A stretch of 64,000 bases of DNA from Paracyclopina nana (taxonomy: Eukaryota; Arthropoda; Copepoda; Cyclopoida; Cyclopettidae). A program made the translations under genes and the position numbers. Below, in pieces: positions 43,648-56,700 of this stretch; position 1 is the first letter of the stretch; the number at the start of each line of letters is the position of its first letter. The stretch covers positions 16,504,501 to 16,568,500 of the forward strand of contig JAGUCH010000002.1 in the NCBI GenBank assembly GCA_019096065.1. The letters are read 5' to 3'. A model generated the notes under the pieces. The model was not told the origin of the DNA, did no database searches, and was given only the letters and a program-made list of their open reading frames with translations.

Positions 43648-44572
43648 TGGTGTGCGACGGTCACACCCTCTGAAGCCTAGGATGGTTAGCATCGGCTTCA
43701 TGGTCGCGGTACCGTTCGCAGCCTCCGGGTGCTGGCCGGATGTCTACTCGCCTTGGGCCCAAAGCCGCAGCCTCAGTGCTCCAACTCTGGCGAGATACAT
43801 CACATGGCAAGCTTCAGTGCTGTAGACCAGTGATTGGGCCTCCTACCCACGTCCTAAACGGCCTCAACAGCCTCAGACTAGGGTGCATAACTGCCCAGGA
43901 AACCTCTATACAAGTTATGGTCGAACAAAGTCAAACAAGGTTGTCTTATTCACTCGGCTTTTAACACCACACAAATTAATGGCAGCAAATACAAAGAAAT
44001 AAGTACTGCAGTAAATATTCTTGTGGCCATCTTCTTCATGCCTCAGCACACTTTGGAGAACTTTGGTGGGACAATAGCAGGGCAGAGCTCACTCAATGGG
44101 CCATGTGCACTTGGTCCATGTCTTGTTTCTCTGAAGTCCCCCATCGAACTCCCCGAGTCTTCTCCTTCTTCTCCACTCGATGCATCGCAGCAAGTTCCAT
44201 CAGCTTCCATCTGCTTCTCTCCGTTATCATGCAGCTGCAGGTCCTCTCTATGTAGCAGCTAGCAACTCCTCCACACAATGGCTAGCAACTTCTCCACTCA
44301 AGGTCAGGTGAATTGCCATAGGTAAGGCTCAACGCATAGGTAGTAGCAGCAGCAGCAGCAACAATCAGAGAGTTGGAGGAGATGAAAAGGTGTTTTTAAG
44401 AAAGGAGGTTTTGTGATTTTGAGGTGGTGATGTAGCGGTGAATGGGCAACCTTCCGGACTTCTGGCGGCTCCACGGGCTCCACGGTTTCCACAGGTTCCA
44501 CTGGAGGGGTCCAATCAAGTCCTATTCTGGTCGTAACGTGCACCAGAGACATGATGTACTTATTGCCCATCA
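43648..44572 (-). repeat. 5' LTR of the giant element
   Basis: 925 bp, apparently identical to 14,580-15,504, followed on the right by the duplication GAAA. Confidence 0.95.
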
Positions 44573-45549
44573 GAAAGAATCCCCACTTATGATAGACCTA
44601 GCAGAATGTTTTAGTCGGCCCTAGCAGGCCGGCTTTACTAGCTGTAAGACTCATTCTTACCTTAGGACAGACTGAAACAAAGTTCGAAGTTCGAAGGTTA
44701 GCCCTTGAACAAAGGCAAAACAAAGTTAATTTAGTCAACCCTAGCTAGTAAGCGCTTAACTTGACCAATTCGGTTACCCGATTCGTTCGCTAACGACTGG
44801 TCTTACACTGACTTAAGGCAATTTTAGTCGTTATAGAATAACGACAAATTTTTGTAAGACTCCTGAAGTTACGACTGAAATAGTCGTTGTAGATGAACAG
44901 GGCATTAATGCTGCAATTTTCTTCTCCTCCTCCCACAAGTAGAACAAGCGTTTTTCCTATGCTATAGCTATAACGGGACGATGATGGTTTTCCTCTGATA
45001 CGCGACCAATTTATTGAAGCTGTACTTTAAAATGTAAAGATGAGCAATAAAATGTTCTTCTTCTTCTTCAACCATGATGTTGGCCCCCCTCTGTTACAAT
45101 GCAAATGTCGATGCCATCATACTCGCATCCCACATTTTCGAATTTTTCCAGAGCTCAGAAATCATGCTAATTAATGAATATAGTTCGCAGCTAGCGGCTG
45201 CTACTTATTCAGACATTGCCGTTAAAATGCAAATTTTTGCCTGAATCGAGTAAGGCTGGATAGCTGCTTTTTAAAGGCAGATGCTTGCTTGGATGTGTGC
45301 ACAAAGGTCGTAATTCATGCTCTCGTTTTGCTGGGATGAACAGCAAAAAGGATTTCCAAATCCTCCCTTGACATCTTTTATGCTTTGAGCACCAACGTTT
45401 TTGAGGCCCACACTTTCTTTATGTAGTAGAAGTAAAGCCTTTTAAACAGAAAGATATGCCTGTAAATTACCACGATATTTGCCGATTTCAGGTGGGGAGA
45501 GGCCAAAAGTTTTTGACATTTTTCCTTTGAAATTGTGCTTTGACAAATT
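44573..45549. other. Intergenic DNA right of the giant element
   Basis: No gene supported. A fragment GATGAACAGGGCATTAATGC at about 44,893 resembles the end of MITE family C. Confidence 0.45.
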
Positions 45550-46795
45550 CAGGGTGACCAGAAAATTTGAGCGGGTTGTAGCCAGATTTTTCCCAAAAAT
45601 AGCCACGTTTGGCTATCTCAGAAAAATAGCCATACATTGGTGAAAAATAGCCATAATTTTAGGAATTTTCACATCAACCAATACTTATTATGAAAAGATC
45701 CAATTTTTGGGATAGCTGTGATGAAAGTTAGGATTCAATAATAATTTTCTTGTTATTTTGGTAACAAAAGATTTTTTAAAAAGTCAGCCAATTTTGCAAA
45801 ATATATTTTTCCCCTTGTTTTTTTGATGATTTTCTGGGGAAACTTACTAATCGCTATTGTACTGACACACTAATCCCGAATTTTTATCACTACTGTACTG
45901 ACATACCAACAGCTACACTTTATGAACAGTCTTACTAAGAACTAATGAACTGACACACTTACCGCTACACTCTTTGAACAAGTAGCATTTTGACATACTC
46001 ACTAGCCACTACACTTTTTGAACATGTAGATTAGTAACTACTAGTCAGACACTAACATTGTACAATAAATCAAAAAGCAAAAGCAAAAAAAAAAAGATGC
46101 TCCCAATTCTTAAGTATTACCTGAAAAGCCTAACCTTTAAAGCCTTCCTTTATAAGCCTAACTTGCAAATCATAATTTCAAAAGCCAAACATTGAAAGCC
46201 TAGCCTGAATTACCTAACCTTAAATATGTCATACTTCAAAAGCTCTAGTGGAAAAGCCTAACTTTAAAAACATAAACTCACAAGCCAAACCTTAAATGCC
46301 TAACCTTAACTACCTAACCTTTAACATGTCTTACCTTAAAAGCGTTACTGTAAAAGCCAAACCTTGAAAGCCTGGCCTTAAAATAATATATACCAATAAT
46401 ATACCAATGTGTAATCTGAGTACTTCTAATGTGACAGGAGTAGTGACTAAAGTGTCAGTGGTATAGTGCAGTGCTTAGTATGTCAGTACAAAATGAGTAT
46501 ATTTAATTCTGTATTGGTTACTACATCAGTAGATGGACAGTAGTTCTTAGTGTGTCAGTAGTGTAGTGCTTATAATATATGTTCAAAAACAGTAGTGACT
46601 AATGCGTAGCGGTAAAAACAGTAGTGTTTAGTAATGGCACCCGATTTTCTAGCAGTTATTAAGCAAAAATATCAAATTTTTGGGCTTTTCAAAAATAGCC
46701 ACAAATGGCTATGGCTATTCGGCCTAAATTTCCGTAGCCACACAAGGGTAAAAAATAGCCACTTTGGCTATAAATAGCCACATCTGGTCACCCTG
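45550..46795. mobile_element. Non-autonomous inverted-repeat element D, AGCC-rich
   Basis: Starts CAGGGTGACCAGA and ends with the perfect inverse TCTGGTCACCCTG. Subterminal regions are rich in AAATAGCCA on one side and its variants on the other. The middle (46,110-46,385) is a degenerate array of AAAGCCTAACCTTAAA. It has no coding frame. The flanks GACAAATT and TAATTGAC do not give a clean target duplication, so the superfamily is open. Confidence 0.7.
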
Positions 46796-46879
46796 TAATT
46801 GACATTAAGGTTAATCCAAAATATAAGGCAAAAACCTGCAGTTTGGACGTAATTTGTAGGTGAACTGTGCCTTAATTTT

Positions 46880-47530
46880 CAAGTAATTTTGACGCGTTGA
46901 TATTTTGCCAAAAAGTTACTTACTTGATGTTGTCACAGCTTTGCTTGAAGGCTTTGAGGCTCTTGTTCAGCTGAAAATTATAGCAATATTTAGGAAAAAT
47001 ATTGATAGAAATAAAGTCGATGAGAATACGCTCAAATTGCTTGTAAGTTTAATGGTGAGACAAAACTGGCTAGAATTTGTCGTGTTTTTGACACCAGCTT
47101 GGGACCGAGCAAGTTTTTTATGGACATTTGTGGCCCGTTTGGTCACATCTCCATCACCATTTTTCCGAACCAAACTCAGCTTTCCTGACTGTTTTTGGCC
47201 AACAGATACAATCCAACTCTCAGTTCAGCTGAAAAAAATCCCAATTCAGTAAACAAACTGGCAAAAGTTGCTTTTGTTTACTTTCAAGGTGGCTAAAGTC
47301 GATCTGATTTTTTCTTGCGTCAGCTGACGTTCGTCTTGAAGAATTTCCGCGCTACTTTCTTTAGTTTCTTAGGGTGATTTTCCGTCATTTTCGTGCAAAT
47401 TCAACACGAAAACGGCATTAATGTTTTTCGTGGAGCATTGGCAAAATCTCTGCAGCAGCAGAGGAGGTTAACGGCTGACATGATGTCATGGAAGAGTAAA
47501 ACCTCACCAGGTGTAAACAACTTGCACCAG
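46880..47530 (+). repeat. Diverged relative of MITE family C
   Basis: Segments such as AGCTTGGGACCGAGCAAG and AAAGTCGATCTGATTTTT match parts of the family C copies at 50.1 and 51.2 kb. The open frame at 46,905-47,252 overlaps this repeat and is not taken as a gene. Confidence 0.5.
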
Positions 47531-47728
47531 GGGAAAATTCATCCATTATGATTTTCGTTTTTGGAGGGCACGAGGGTTACTGGGTGTGACATGTCCTAAT
47601 TGTCACACTGCTTTTGTCCTAGTCTACTTTGTGACCTCTTCTCAGCCAGACGCACACAAAACCTTAAAGGTAAACTATGTTGCCATTTCGGACTTTGGAT
47701 TTCAATTCACATATTTTCCTAATCGCAG

Positions 47729-50700
47729 ATGAGACTGAACACGTGCTTTTGCTTGGTTGTCACCCTCACCCTGATCTTGGAAGCGGAATCTCAGTATTTT
47801 CGGCGAAAAAAGAAGCTCGTCGTGGTGCCATCCTCTGCCAACGTTGACGAAGAATTGCCCCAAGAAAACAGAGGTATTTTTTGTCAATGCTTACTCTGGT
47901 TGAATTCCTTTTTCTTTATATTCCTAATTTCCTTCTTCAGCTGCTGTCGAGGATGAAACTGTGGATGACTTGAGGCAAGAGTTGACCAGGAAAGTGTTTC
48001 GGAAGAAGAAAGTCCTGCCCAAAATCACAAATACGCTTGAGGAGGCTCCAATTCCAATCAGAGCTTCCACTTCTTCCACTGCAAATCAAGGATACATCCG
48101 CAGGAAAATTGTCAAGCCTTTCATTCCTCAAGAATCGGTGACTCCTCAAACCACTGCCCAGCCAAATTACATCTCCACCGAAGCTCAAGCCTTGAACAGA
48201 ACCCAGGATGATCCAAGATGTGAGTCCAACATCAAAACGTTTCAAATATGAAAGTATAGGAGTCCAAGTCGGGAAGTTGTGATTCACCGACTCGGATGAT
48301 TTGAGCGGAGCTCATCGTTCTTAATTTGGTGAAATGCATTAGTTAAAAATGATTTAGAAATTCCATTGAAATCAAAAAATCAACCTAGATTCGAGCTCTC
48401 ACGTTTTTGCTGCTCACTTAGCTCAAAAATGATGGCATACTGCCCTTCTTCCTTTCTCTACCTAATTTAAATTAGCTGATCGTTCCTTTGTTTCAGTTTT
48501 GTCCCTGTTTACCATTGTGAGCTTCAAGAACGACGCCTGTGTGTCCGGAGCTGGCAATAATGGCACCTGCTACAGCTCCTCGGATTGTTCACGATTGGGA
48601 GGTCGGGCCTCCGGATCTTGCGCCTCGGGTTTCGGAGTCTGCTGCTTGTGTAAGTCGAAAAAATCAATCTCGTGGCTTTATTACAACTTGCTCGATCATG
48701 GAGAGATCAATTTCTAATCTCTTTTCAATCTGAAGTGTGCTCCATCAAATTCCGTGCGCGCGGGTGTAATTGTAAAATACTTTTTTTGAGCATCTTCATT
48801 TCTTTTTTCTTTCTTTTTGTTGGTCAAGATCAGAGCTTTTTTTTCCGGGTCAAATCAGCTGATTGTCCGGAGAAAAAGATATGCCATGTTTTCTCCTTTA
48901 TTTACTTACCCGATGAATGGAGCTTGTGCTCTATTCCTCTGATGCCGCCAGATTCCTCCTACCTTAAGTCGACCTGAAAAGGAACCAATCAAGAATCGTG
49001 CCCCGAGCTGATTTGATCAACAACTCCCATCGAAAATGTGAGAGTGCTTCGACTTGTCTTTATTTGAACGCTCCGTTGTGGCCAAAGCCTAGACCGAAAG
49101 ATCAGGCAGTTTTTCAGTTGCTTCCAATCCTTTAAAAATACCCCGCGATTTCCACCTCAAAAGAATGCAAGCATTTTTTATGTACGCCCCCTCGAAATTT
49201 AGACCGATTGAAAAGACAATGCCCGCTGATGCACATGATTATTTTTTTAAAATGAAACCTTTTTAGAAAACAAAACTTTAATCAATTTAGCAGGAAAAGA
49301 GACGTGAAAAATGCTCAGATATGCAAGGATTTTTTTTATGCCCACCCGAAATTAAGGCTGCGCTTGAATTTAAGGCCGGCCGGAACCTCCAAAATAATTT
49401 ATCTAATTTTTAGATAGTTTTTTAAAAAAGTTACTTTTTAAGCTGGCGGCTCTTTGGTGCAAGGAGTTAGCTTATTGAGTGAAGAGATCCGAAAAGAAGC
49501 CGTATGATTTTGCGGTTTGACCTCGAAGGGCTGCTGCTGCTGATGGCCTTTGATGGCATCAAATGTCACAGCCCTGACATCTGAATTCGCCTTTATCGCA
49601 TTGTTCTTCTCTTCTGGACGTTGCAATAATAGAAGACGAGGTCAAAAAATGACGCGACCTCTCCGAAGAAGCAAAATTGATGCATGCATCGCGTTGTTAG
49701 CCGAATTGACCACCCACCGTAATTCCAATCATTGATCATCCCGGCAGCAAAAAATGGGACCTCCACTGAATGGTTTTTCATTATGCGCCACATTTTTCCC
49801 ATGCTGGATGTTCCGCATGCGGAGGGAGCCGTAGTAGTTAAAAAGTTGCGGCCCATTTAATTTTTCTCGCGAAATGAAAGTGGCGCGGCGCGAGGTGGCC
49901 GGGGCCAAATGTCATTTGACGAGAAACGAGAATTATGGCCATCATTTGCGTCCGCAGTGAATGGAGCCGAGGAAAACGCGATCCGTTGCTGGTTTTTCCA
50001 TACATGGAGGCTTTTTGACAGCTCCACAAAATGGATGAGCTCGCGATGACCGGCTGACAACTGGAAACGCCGCGCGCCCATCAAAAATGTCTCACTTTCC
50101 TCAATGTTTCTCGTTTTATGTTAAAACGCGCAGTCAAGCTTCATGTCCTGTTCATGTACGCCCCAAACTCCTTACGAAAATGCACGAAAAACACCTCAAG
50201 GAAAGGAGAAAATTTGTCTTATGACAAGCGCCAGCTGATACTAAAAAAATTTAAAAAATCAGATCGACTTTAAGCCAACTTGAAAGTAAACAAACCTAAT
50301 TTTGGCTATTTTAAAAGCGCTCCACATTTTAGTTCTGTTGAACAAAATCAATAGTTAAATTTCATCTTTTATCAAAGAAACGTGATGACAGATAGTTGGT
50401 TTTGAAAGAAGCTGAAAACCATGAGACAAAATAGCAAAAATTGCCATTAAAACGCTGCTCTGACTCAAGCTGAACTCGTAGAGTGGTAGTCAGCAACGGA
50501 TTCACTTTTCCTTTTGACAATTTTTTCCATACCTTAAGGTATTCTTAATACATGAACAGTGCATTAGGGCGTTCTCATGTTCTCATGTTAACGTTAAGCT
50601 AAGCTGAAAATAGCTAAGCAACCGCTCACCATTTGAAGCAAAGCAGCTGCAACTTTTAAATGTTGAGCGAAATAACTGGTTTTCGTGGATTAATTTCGCT

Positions 50701-53700
50701 CAACATTAAAAAAAGTATCTGATTGGCTTCAAATGTTGAACGTTTGCTTAGCTATTTTTACCTTCCTTAGCTAAGCTTTTTCCGGGAATATGAGAGCGGC
50801 CTATAATCATTGAAGCCAATTATTTTGCCTTATCTATTTTGCGTTGTGGCTTCGTTGACTGTTTTCACTGTGGTGGCGAGCAACAAGTTCAGGTTTTTGT
50901 CTCGGGCACAACGAAGATAATTGCGATAACGTCACGGCAAAGTGGAAAAAGTCACCAGAAAATCCATTTTTCAACCTGACACCACACCAACTTTTACGGC
51001 CAGGAGTCTTTATTCATCTTTTCTTTCTTTTAAGCGATTGTATTAAGTTGATGATTTTCATCGCTAAAATGTATTTCGTTATCTGGTCACCGAGTAAAAT
51101 GCGGGTAGGGAACGAGCCGCTGTTGAGAAGTAATACTTTTTTCCGGAAAACGGCCTAAAAACCGTTAAAGCACTAAAGTCACTTATGCCCTGTTCATGTA
51201 TTAAGAATGCCTTAAGGTATGGAAAAAATTGTCATAAGGAATAGTGAATCTGTTGCTGACTGCCACTCTACGAGTTCAGCTTGGGGCCGAGCAGTGTTTT
51301 TAATGGCAATTTTTGCTATTTTGTCTCATGGCTGTCAGCATTTTTCATAACAAACTAGCTTTCTTAACGTTTCTTTGATAAGAGATGAAATGTAACTAGT
51401 GATTTTGCTCAAAATGGCTAAAGTGCGGAGTGCTTAGTTGCCCAAATTAGATTTGTTTACTTTCCAGTTGGCTTAAAGTCGATCCGATTTTTAAGTTTCA
51501 TGTGGCGCTTGTCATAAGACAATTTTTCTCATTTCCTTGAGGTGTTTTTCGTGCATTTTCATAAGGAGTCTGGGAGGTACATGAACAGGACATAAAGCCA
51601 TAAGCTTGTTCTCATAAACATTTCTATAAGGTAAGCAAGGCACTTTGCGCGCTTATATCTCAGCATCTACTCGTCCGATTGGAACCAAAATTGGAGGAAT
51701 TCATAAGGACATATTGAAGAATCTTCATGTCAACTTTCATCCGGATCGGAGGACGCTAAGGCCGCCTTACTGAAAGTGAGGCAAATCAGTTAAGCAAGGG
51801 AGAAAAATCAGCCACCCCCTTAGAGACCTCCGATCCGGATGAAAATTGGCATGCAGATTCTTCAATACGCTCTTATGAATCTCTCCAAATTTGGTTCCAA
51901 TCGGCTCAGTACTTACTGAGTAATGAGCTTCCAAAGTGCCTTGCTTTGCTTACTGCCTGCCTTACTGAGTTTTATGAGAACAAGCTATAAAGCGATATTC
52001 AAATCACGCAAATTTTCAAGCTTTGCATTGTTGAAACCAAATTTTTTTAGCCTGTCCCCTTAGATCAGCCAATCAAATTTCATATCGTAATCACGTGACA
52101 AGTTTCGCGTACGACAGTTTTTCCCAAAATACTTGCTCAAAAAGCGCCATCTAGCGAAAAAGTTTGTCCGTCCACTGCCTTACTAAAATCAGCGTGCAGA
52201 ACGCGCAGCTTGCAAAATCATTCAAATTGCACTAGAGTGAAACCAGCTGGCAATTTCGCAAAATCCACAAACTGCGCAGATTTCTCAACCATCCGTCATA
52301 ATTATGTTGATAAAAGCCGTATCGTGGTCGGGTTGACTGGTGACCGCAATCCTTTAATAAGGTCACGAACCGGGGCAACACCAAAATGGGCACGATTCGA
52401 GCCCGGGGCGAAAAAAAGGCCGAAAGTGGGTGATCACGTGCTACTTGAGCGTCACGCTTTGAAACGTGCGCACGATAATGACGCATTTGTTGCACTCTTA
52501 ATGATTTATTTTTTTCAGTTACCAAGACTTGCGGAGAAAGCACGAGCAACAATTGCACTTACTTCCAAAATTCGGGCTACCCATCCACATATGACTCCGT
52601 GGGCTCGTGCCAATTAACGGTCAACAAGTGCAACTCTAACGTCTGCCAATTAAGGTAATATTCATATTAGTATCATAACAATAACATTGATGTGGGGCGA
52701 TCCTAGCGGCCTTTATGGGCAACAGCTGGGATTTCCAGATGACACTACCAAAGAAAAAACTGAGTTACCCTGTTTTTTCAACTCGTGTAACGGTTCGAAA
52801 AAAAGACCCAAACAACTTTTTTTATATTAAACGCTTTGTAAAAAATAGAGTCATTTTAAGTCTATAATGTCCCTAATGTACTAATTATCAATATATCCTA
52901 GTCATGATGCTAAGCTTGAGTAAAATACAAGTAACCATAATTTATGGAAATTTATAAGTGGCTCGACTCGTCGAAACGGAACTTGATTTTGAGCTAAACT
53001 CCCAAGTGTTTATTCAAAAATGTCGGTAGATGGCATGTCTTTGCTATGATACTGTTGTCTATAATACACATTATAGTCAAAAAAGAAATAGCTAGAAATA
53101 AATGCAAGCCTTTCAAACCGGTTGAACGGTAGACCGAGTTGCGAATTTTAAGGCAAAAGTCTAACTTTCAATCTGTTAAGTTTGAGGCAGTAATTTCACT
53201 TTTAGGTTTTTCATACCAATTTTCGGCGTTTTACAATTAAGGATTCAAGATTAGCTGAATATGGCCTTGCTTTATCGCAATTTTTCTCCGTTCCTTTAAT
53301 TAATGATTTTTTTGGGGATACATAACGGGACGCTAGTTTTGTTGCCAAATTGTCACGCTAGAGCAACTTGCGCTTTCGCGGAAAAAATGTTCACTCTCTC
53401 GATGTTGCAATAATAGCATATTCCAAAAAATAAGTGCAGCTCGATTGCATCACGCGCAATTTGTCCAGAAAAAAGGCAGCTTTGTTGGCTGAAATGTCGC
53501 CACGCCCTTTGATTTCCCAATGAATTTTCAAGTTTCCTCTTGTCGTTGTTATATTAGTGGAAAATATGCAAATCCTCTCGATCCACTTCAAACGGGCAGC
53601 CCAACTTTTTCGGTTGAGAGTCAGCTGGCAAAAAATGTGATATTCGGCTTTGTAATTAGGGCGTTTCCATATTGAATGGTTAGTCAAGTAAAGTTAGGAA

Positions 53701-56700
53701 AAAAGTTAGGCTTAGTTCAGTTCCATTCTCAGATATTTATGTAGGTACATCCTAACATCGCTTAATTTTAAGTAGGACTCGCTTGCTTGCAAAATTAAGT
53801 TAAGTAGCCAATCTTTATCTTCGCTTCAAAAATGTTCGCAGTAGCCTAATTATTGAAGCTTGCTCGATTGAGAATAGCTAAGTTAGCTCATCAGCCGCTG
53901 ATATCAAATGTGTTGTTGCGTCAGCATAGCAGCTAGCTTAACTTTGCCAAAACCAACTGAACTCGGCTTGAAGAAGCTGAACGTTCCTAATCAAGTAAGG
54001 TTACTGTTTCTGCCAGGTGACTTGACTAAAAATTTGAATGTGCGATCGCCCTTAAAAAATTATTGACTGAGCGAAGCGACGCCTCCGGCTCAATTATTAT
54101 GCGGGCTACTGCAATTTTTTGCCAATTTTGCATGCGTTTTGCAAGTAGCATCAAAGCCACATTTTTGGGCTTGGGGTGACGTTGGGCTCGCGCTTAATTC
54201 GGAAATTGACAGAGCAAAAAGACGAACCCTTCAAAAAAGATCGGAACATCTGGCGTCGTCTGGAAGCCGAGTGGCAACAGCAGCAGCAGCAGCAAAAAAT
54301 AGGCCCAATTTGAGCCATGGAAAATGATGATGAGCCGCTGCTCTCTGGAATATTATGGCCTAAAGTGAGAATTTCTGTTGGGCTTGCTCCAAAAAGCTGG
54401 ATTGGAAAACTAATATTTTTTATGCTCAGTTTTCCTGGGAGTGAATTTACTGCCTCTTTCAGCTCAGAGTAGAATCTGATAGCCAGCATTGCCTTTGACT
54501 TCCTCAAAGTGAAAAAAAATCACCTTTATTCACATATGCTGAATTCCTAATAGGAGATCCCATATAATAATTTTTTGTCATGTTACATAGCAGAAACAGT
54601 AACCTTACTTGATTAGTTAAGTTCAGCTTGTTGGAGTTAAGTTGAGTTGGTTTTAGCAAAGTTAAGTTGGCTGTTTTGCTGACTCGTCAACACACTTGAA
54701 ATCAGCGGCTGATGAGCTAACTTAGCTATTCTTTAATCGAGCAAGCTGAAGCTGCTAATCTGAGAACGCTCATTTTGTGACTAAGCTCAGTTCGGCAATC
54801 TGACTTAACTTAGCAAGCAAGCGAGTGCTATATAAAATTAAGCAAAGTTAGGATGTATCTAGTTAAATATCTGAAAACGGAACTGAACCAAGCTTAACTT
54901 TTTCCTAAATTAACTTGTCTTACCAGTCAATATGGGAACATCCTTACTAATGCAAGGGACTGGAAAATGTTCAATATTTTTGAGTTCTTTGGTGGGATGG
55001 AGGAAGGCGAAGAGCATATTGTTGCAATGTATGATGGGCAATAGATGTGCAGAGTTCATCCCATCTCAAAGGGTTCACAGGTTACAACCAATTGGTTCTG
55101 TCTACATCATCATGGCTTTTCAGCTGACTATGTTGAAATCGCAGGAAAAAATTTCCATACAGCCATGTTTTTTAACCGAGCGGAGCGGTAAAACTTTTTC
55201 CACTGATGATTTCCAACTTTAAAAGATAGAAAACAAACATTCAAAGTTTGGTTTAAATAATCATTTCAGCTGCTTCTGTTGATGAGCATCAACAAGATCA
55301 GCTTTGGACTCGAGACACTTTTTTGGGGGCAGATATGGCCATTTATGCTTATCTTAACTCATACTTATTCTTGCCAAAAATACCATTTTTTTGTCAAAAG
55401 TTCTATTTTACAAATGTTCTGGCTGAAAAAATGCTGAATTGACTAAATTAAAAACAGAGACATGTTGACTTAAAATTGACTCAAAATATTGTTCAATCAT
55501 TTTTTTAAATAAGTTTTGGGCTCACTTAAACATGACGAAATGGATGCGTTTACAGGGATCATCGCTGTTTATATTGCCTTTGGACTTCTATTCAAAGGCC
55601 CTGTAAAACTGCAAATCATTTTTGGGCAGAAAAAGTGCAGACCAAGATCGGTATCAATATCTGACTTCTTTGTGTGGAAATAAGCAGTGCCTAGTATACT
55701 GTATATATTATTGTTGGGTTCAATAATTTTAGGGCCGTTTTAGGGTGTTCCCGTATTGACTGGTTAGTCAAGTGCAGTTAGCTCAGCTCTGTTCTCAGAT
55801 ATTAGCTTGTTCTCATAAACATTTCTATAAGGTAAGCAAGGCACTTTGCGTGCTTATATCTCAGCATCTACTCCTCCGATTGGAACCAAAATTGGAAGAA
55901 TTCATAAGGACATATTGAAGAATCTTCATGCCAATTTTCATCCGGATCGGAGGACGCTAAGGCCGCCTTACTGAAAGTGAGGCAAATCAGTTAAGCAAAG
56001 GAGAAAAATCAGCCACCTCCTTAGAGTTCTCCGATCCGGATGAAATTTTGCATGAACACTCTTCAATATGCTCTAATGAATACCTCCAAATTTGATTCCA
56101 ATCGGCTCAATACTTACTGAGCTACGAGCTTCCAAAGTGCCTTGCTTTGCTTACCGCCTGCCTTACTGAGTTTTATGAGAACAAGCTAATTATGCAGGTA
56201 CACCCTAACTTCGCTTAATTTTAAATTGCACTCGCTTTCTTGCTAAGTTAAGTTAGGTTGCCGAACTGAGCTTAGCTACAAAAGGACCTTTCTCAGATGC
56301 TTAGCAACTGAAGCTTGCTCGATTGAGAATAGCTAAGTTAGCTCATCGGCCGATGAAGTCAAATGTGTTGGCGAGTCAGCAAAGCAGCTGCCTTAACTTT
56401 GCTAAAACCAACTGAACTTGGCTCGAACAAGCTGAACTAAACTAATCAAGTAAGGTTACTGTTTTAGCAAGGTAACTTGACTAAAAATTTACTTATGGGA
56501 TCGCCCTTGTGGCAGCGTTAGCAAGTTAGCTCATTATCTTAGATATTTGGCCGCCTTTTAAAAGCATTGTTGATCCAGGCTGAACTTTTTATGGGTCAAA
56601 AAAGGAATGGCTTCCTCTTAATAAAATATCGTTGTTTCAGGCTGGATTTTGACAACTTTGTGATTGCTCAACCTGAAAGCACAGACAACCAATGCCAAGA

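Larger units (their letters stand above)
14580..44572 (-). mobile_element. Giant LTR retroelement (net about 23.2 kb), interrupted by a second LTR element
   Basis: Two direct repeats of 925 bp begin TGGTGTGCGACGG and end GCCCATCA on the plus strand. They are flanked by the 4-bp duplication GAAA (14,576-14,579 and 44,573-44,576). I saw no difference between the LTRs, so the insertion is recent. Gag, protease, RT, RNase H and integrase all read on the minus strand, so the 5' LTR is the right one. RT and RNase H resemble the Ty3/gypsy class but are divergent. Unusual features are the size, an envelope-like gene, an unknown 458-aa gene and two antisense spliced genes. The 6.8-kb element at 30,554-37,346 is a later insertion. 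Confidence 0.93.
48650..56640 (+). other. Large CUB-gene intron region with repeats
   Basis: 8 kb with no coding exon I can support. It holds the MITE copies of families A, B and C listed separately, low-complexity A/T stretches, and near 55,270-55,690 fragments vaguely resembling a transposase. One CUB exon must be hidden here or missing, since the phases of the flanking exons (T at 48,649; one base needed at 56,641) require it. Confidence 0.5.

Noticed and set aside
46905..47252. 115-codon plus-strand ORF
   Set aside because: It lies in sequence shared with MITE family C and has no recognisable domain.
48880..48977. Cys-containing open stretch considered as the missing CUB exon
   Set aside because: Spacing of cysteines and lack of the expected aromatic and NP-F-P pattern do not fit the family, and no donor follows.
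52210..52617. 135-codon plus-strand ORF
   Set aside because: Composition looks like translated noncoding DNA, it overlaps an antisense frame and follows a dispersed repeat.
55268..55690. Possible transposase fragments (DEHQQDQLWTRDTF and MDAFTGIIAVYIAFG)
   Set aside because: Slight resemblance to piggyBac-type sequence only; two short pieces in different frames are not enough for a call.
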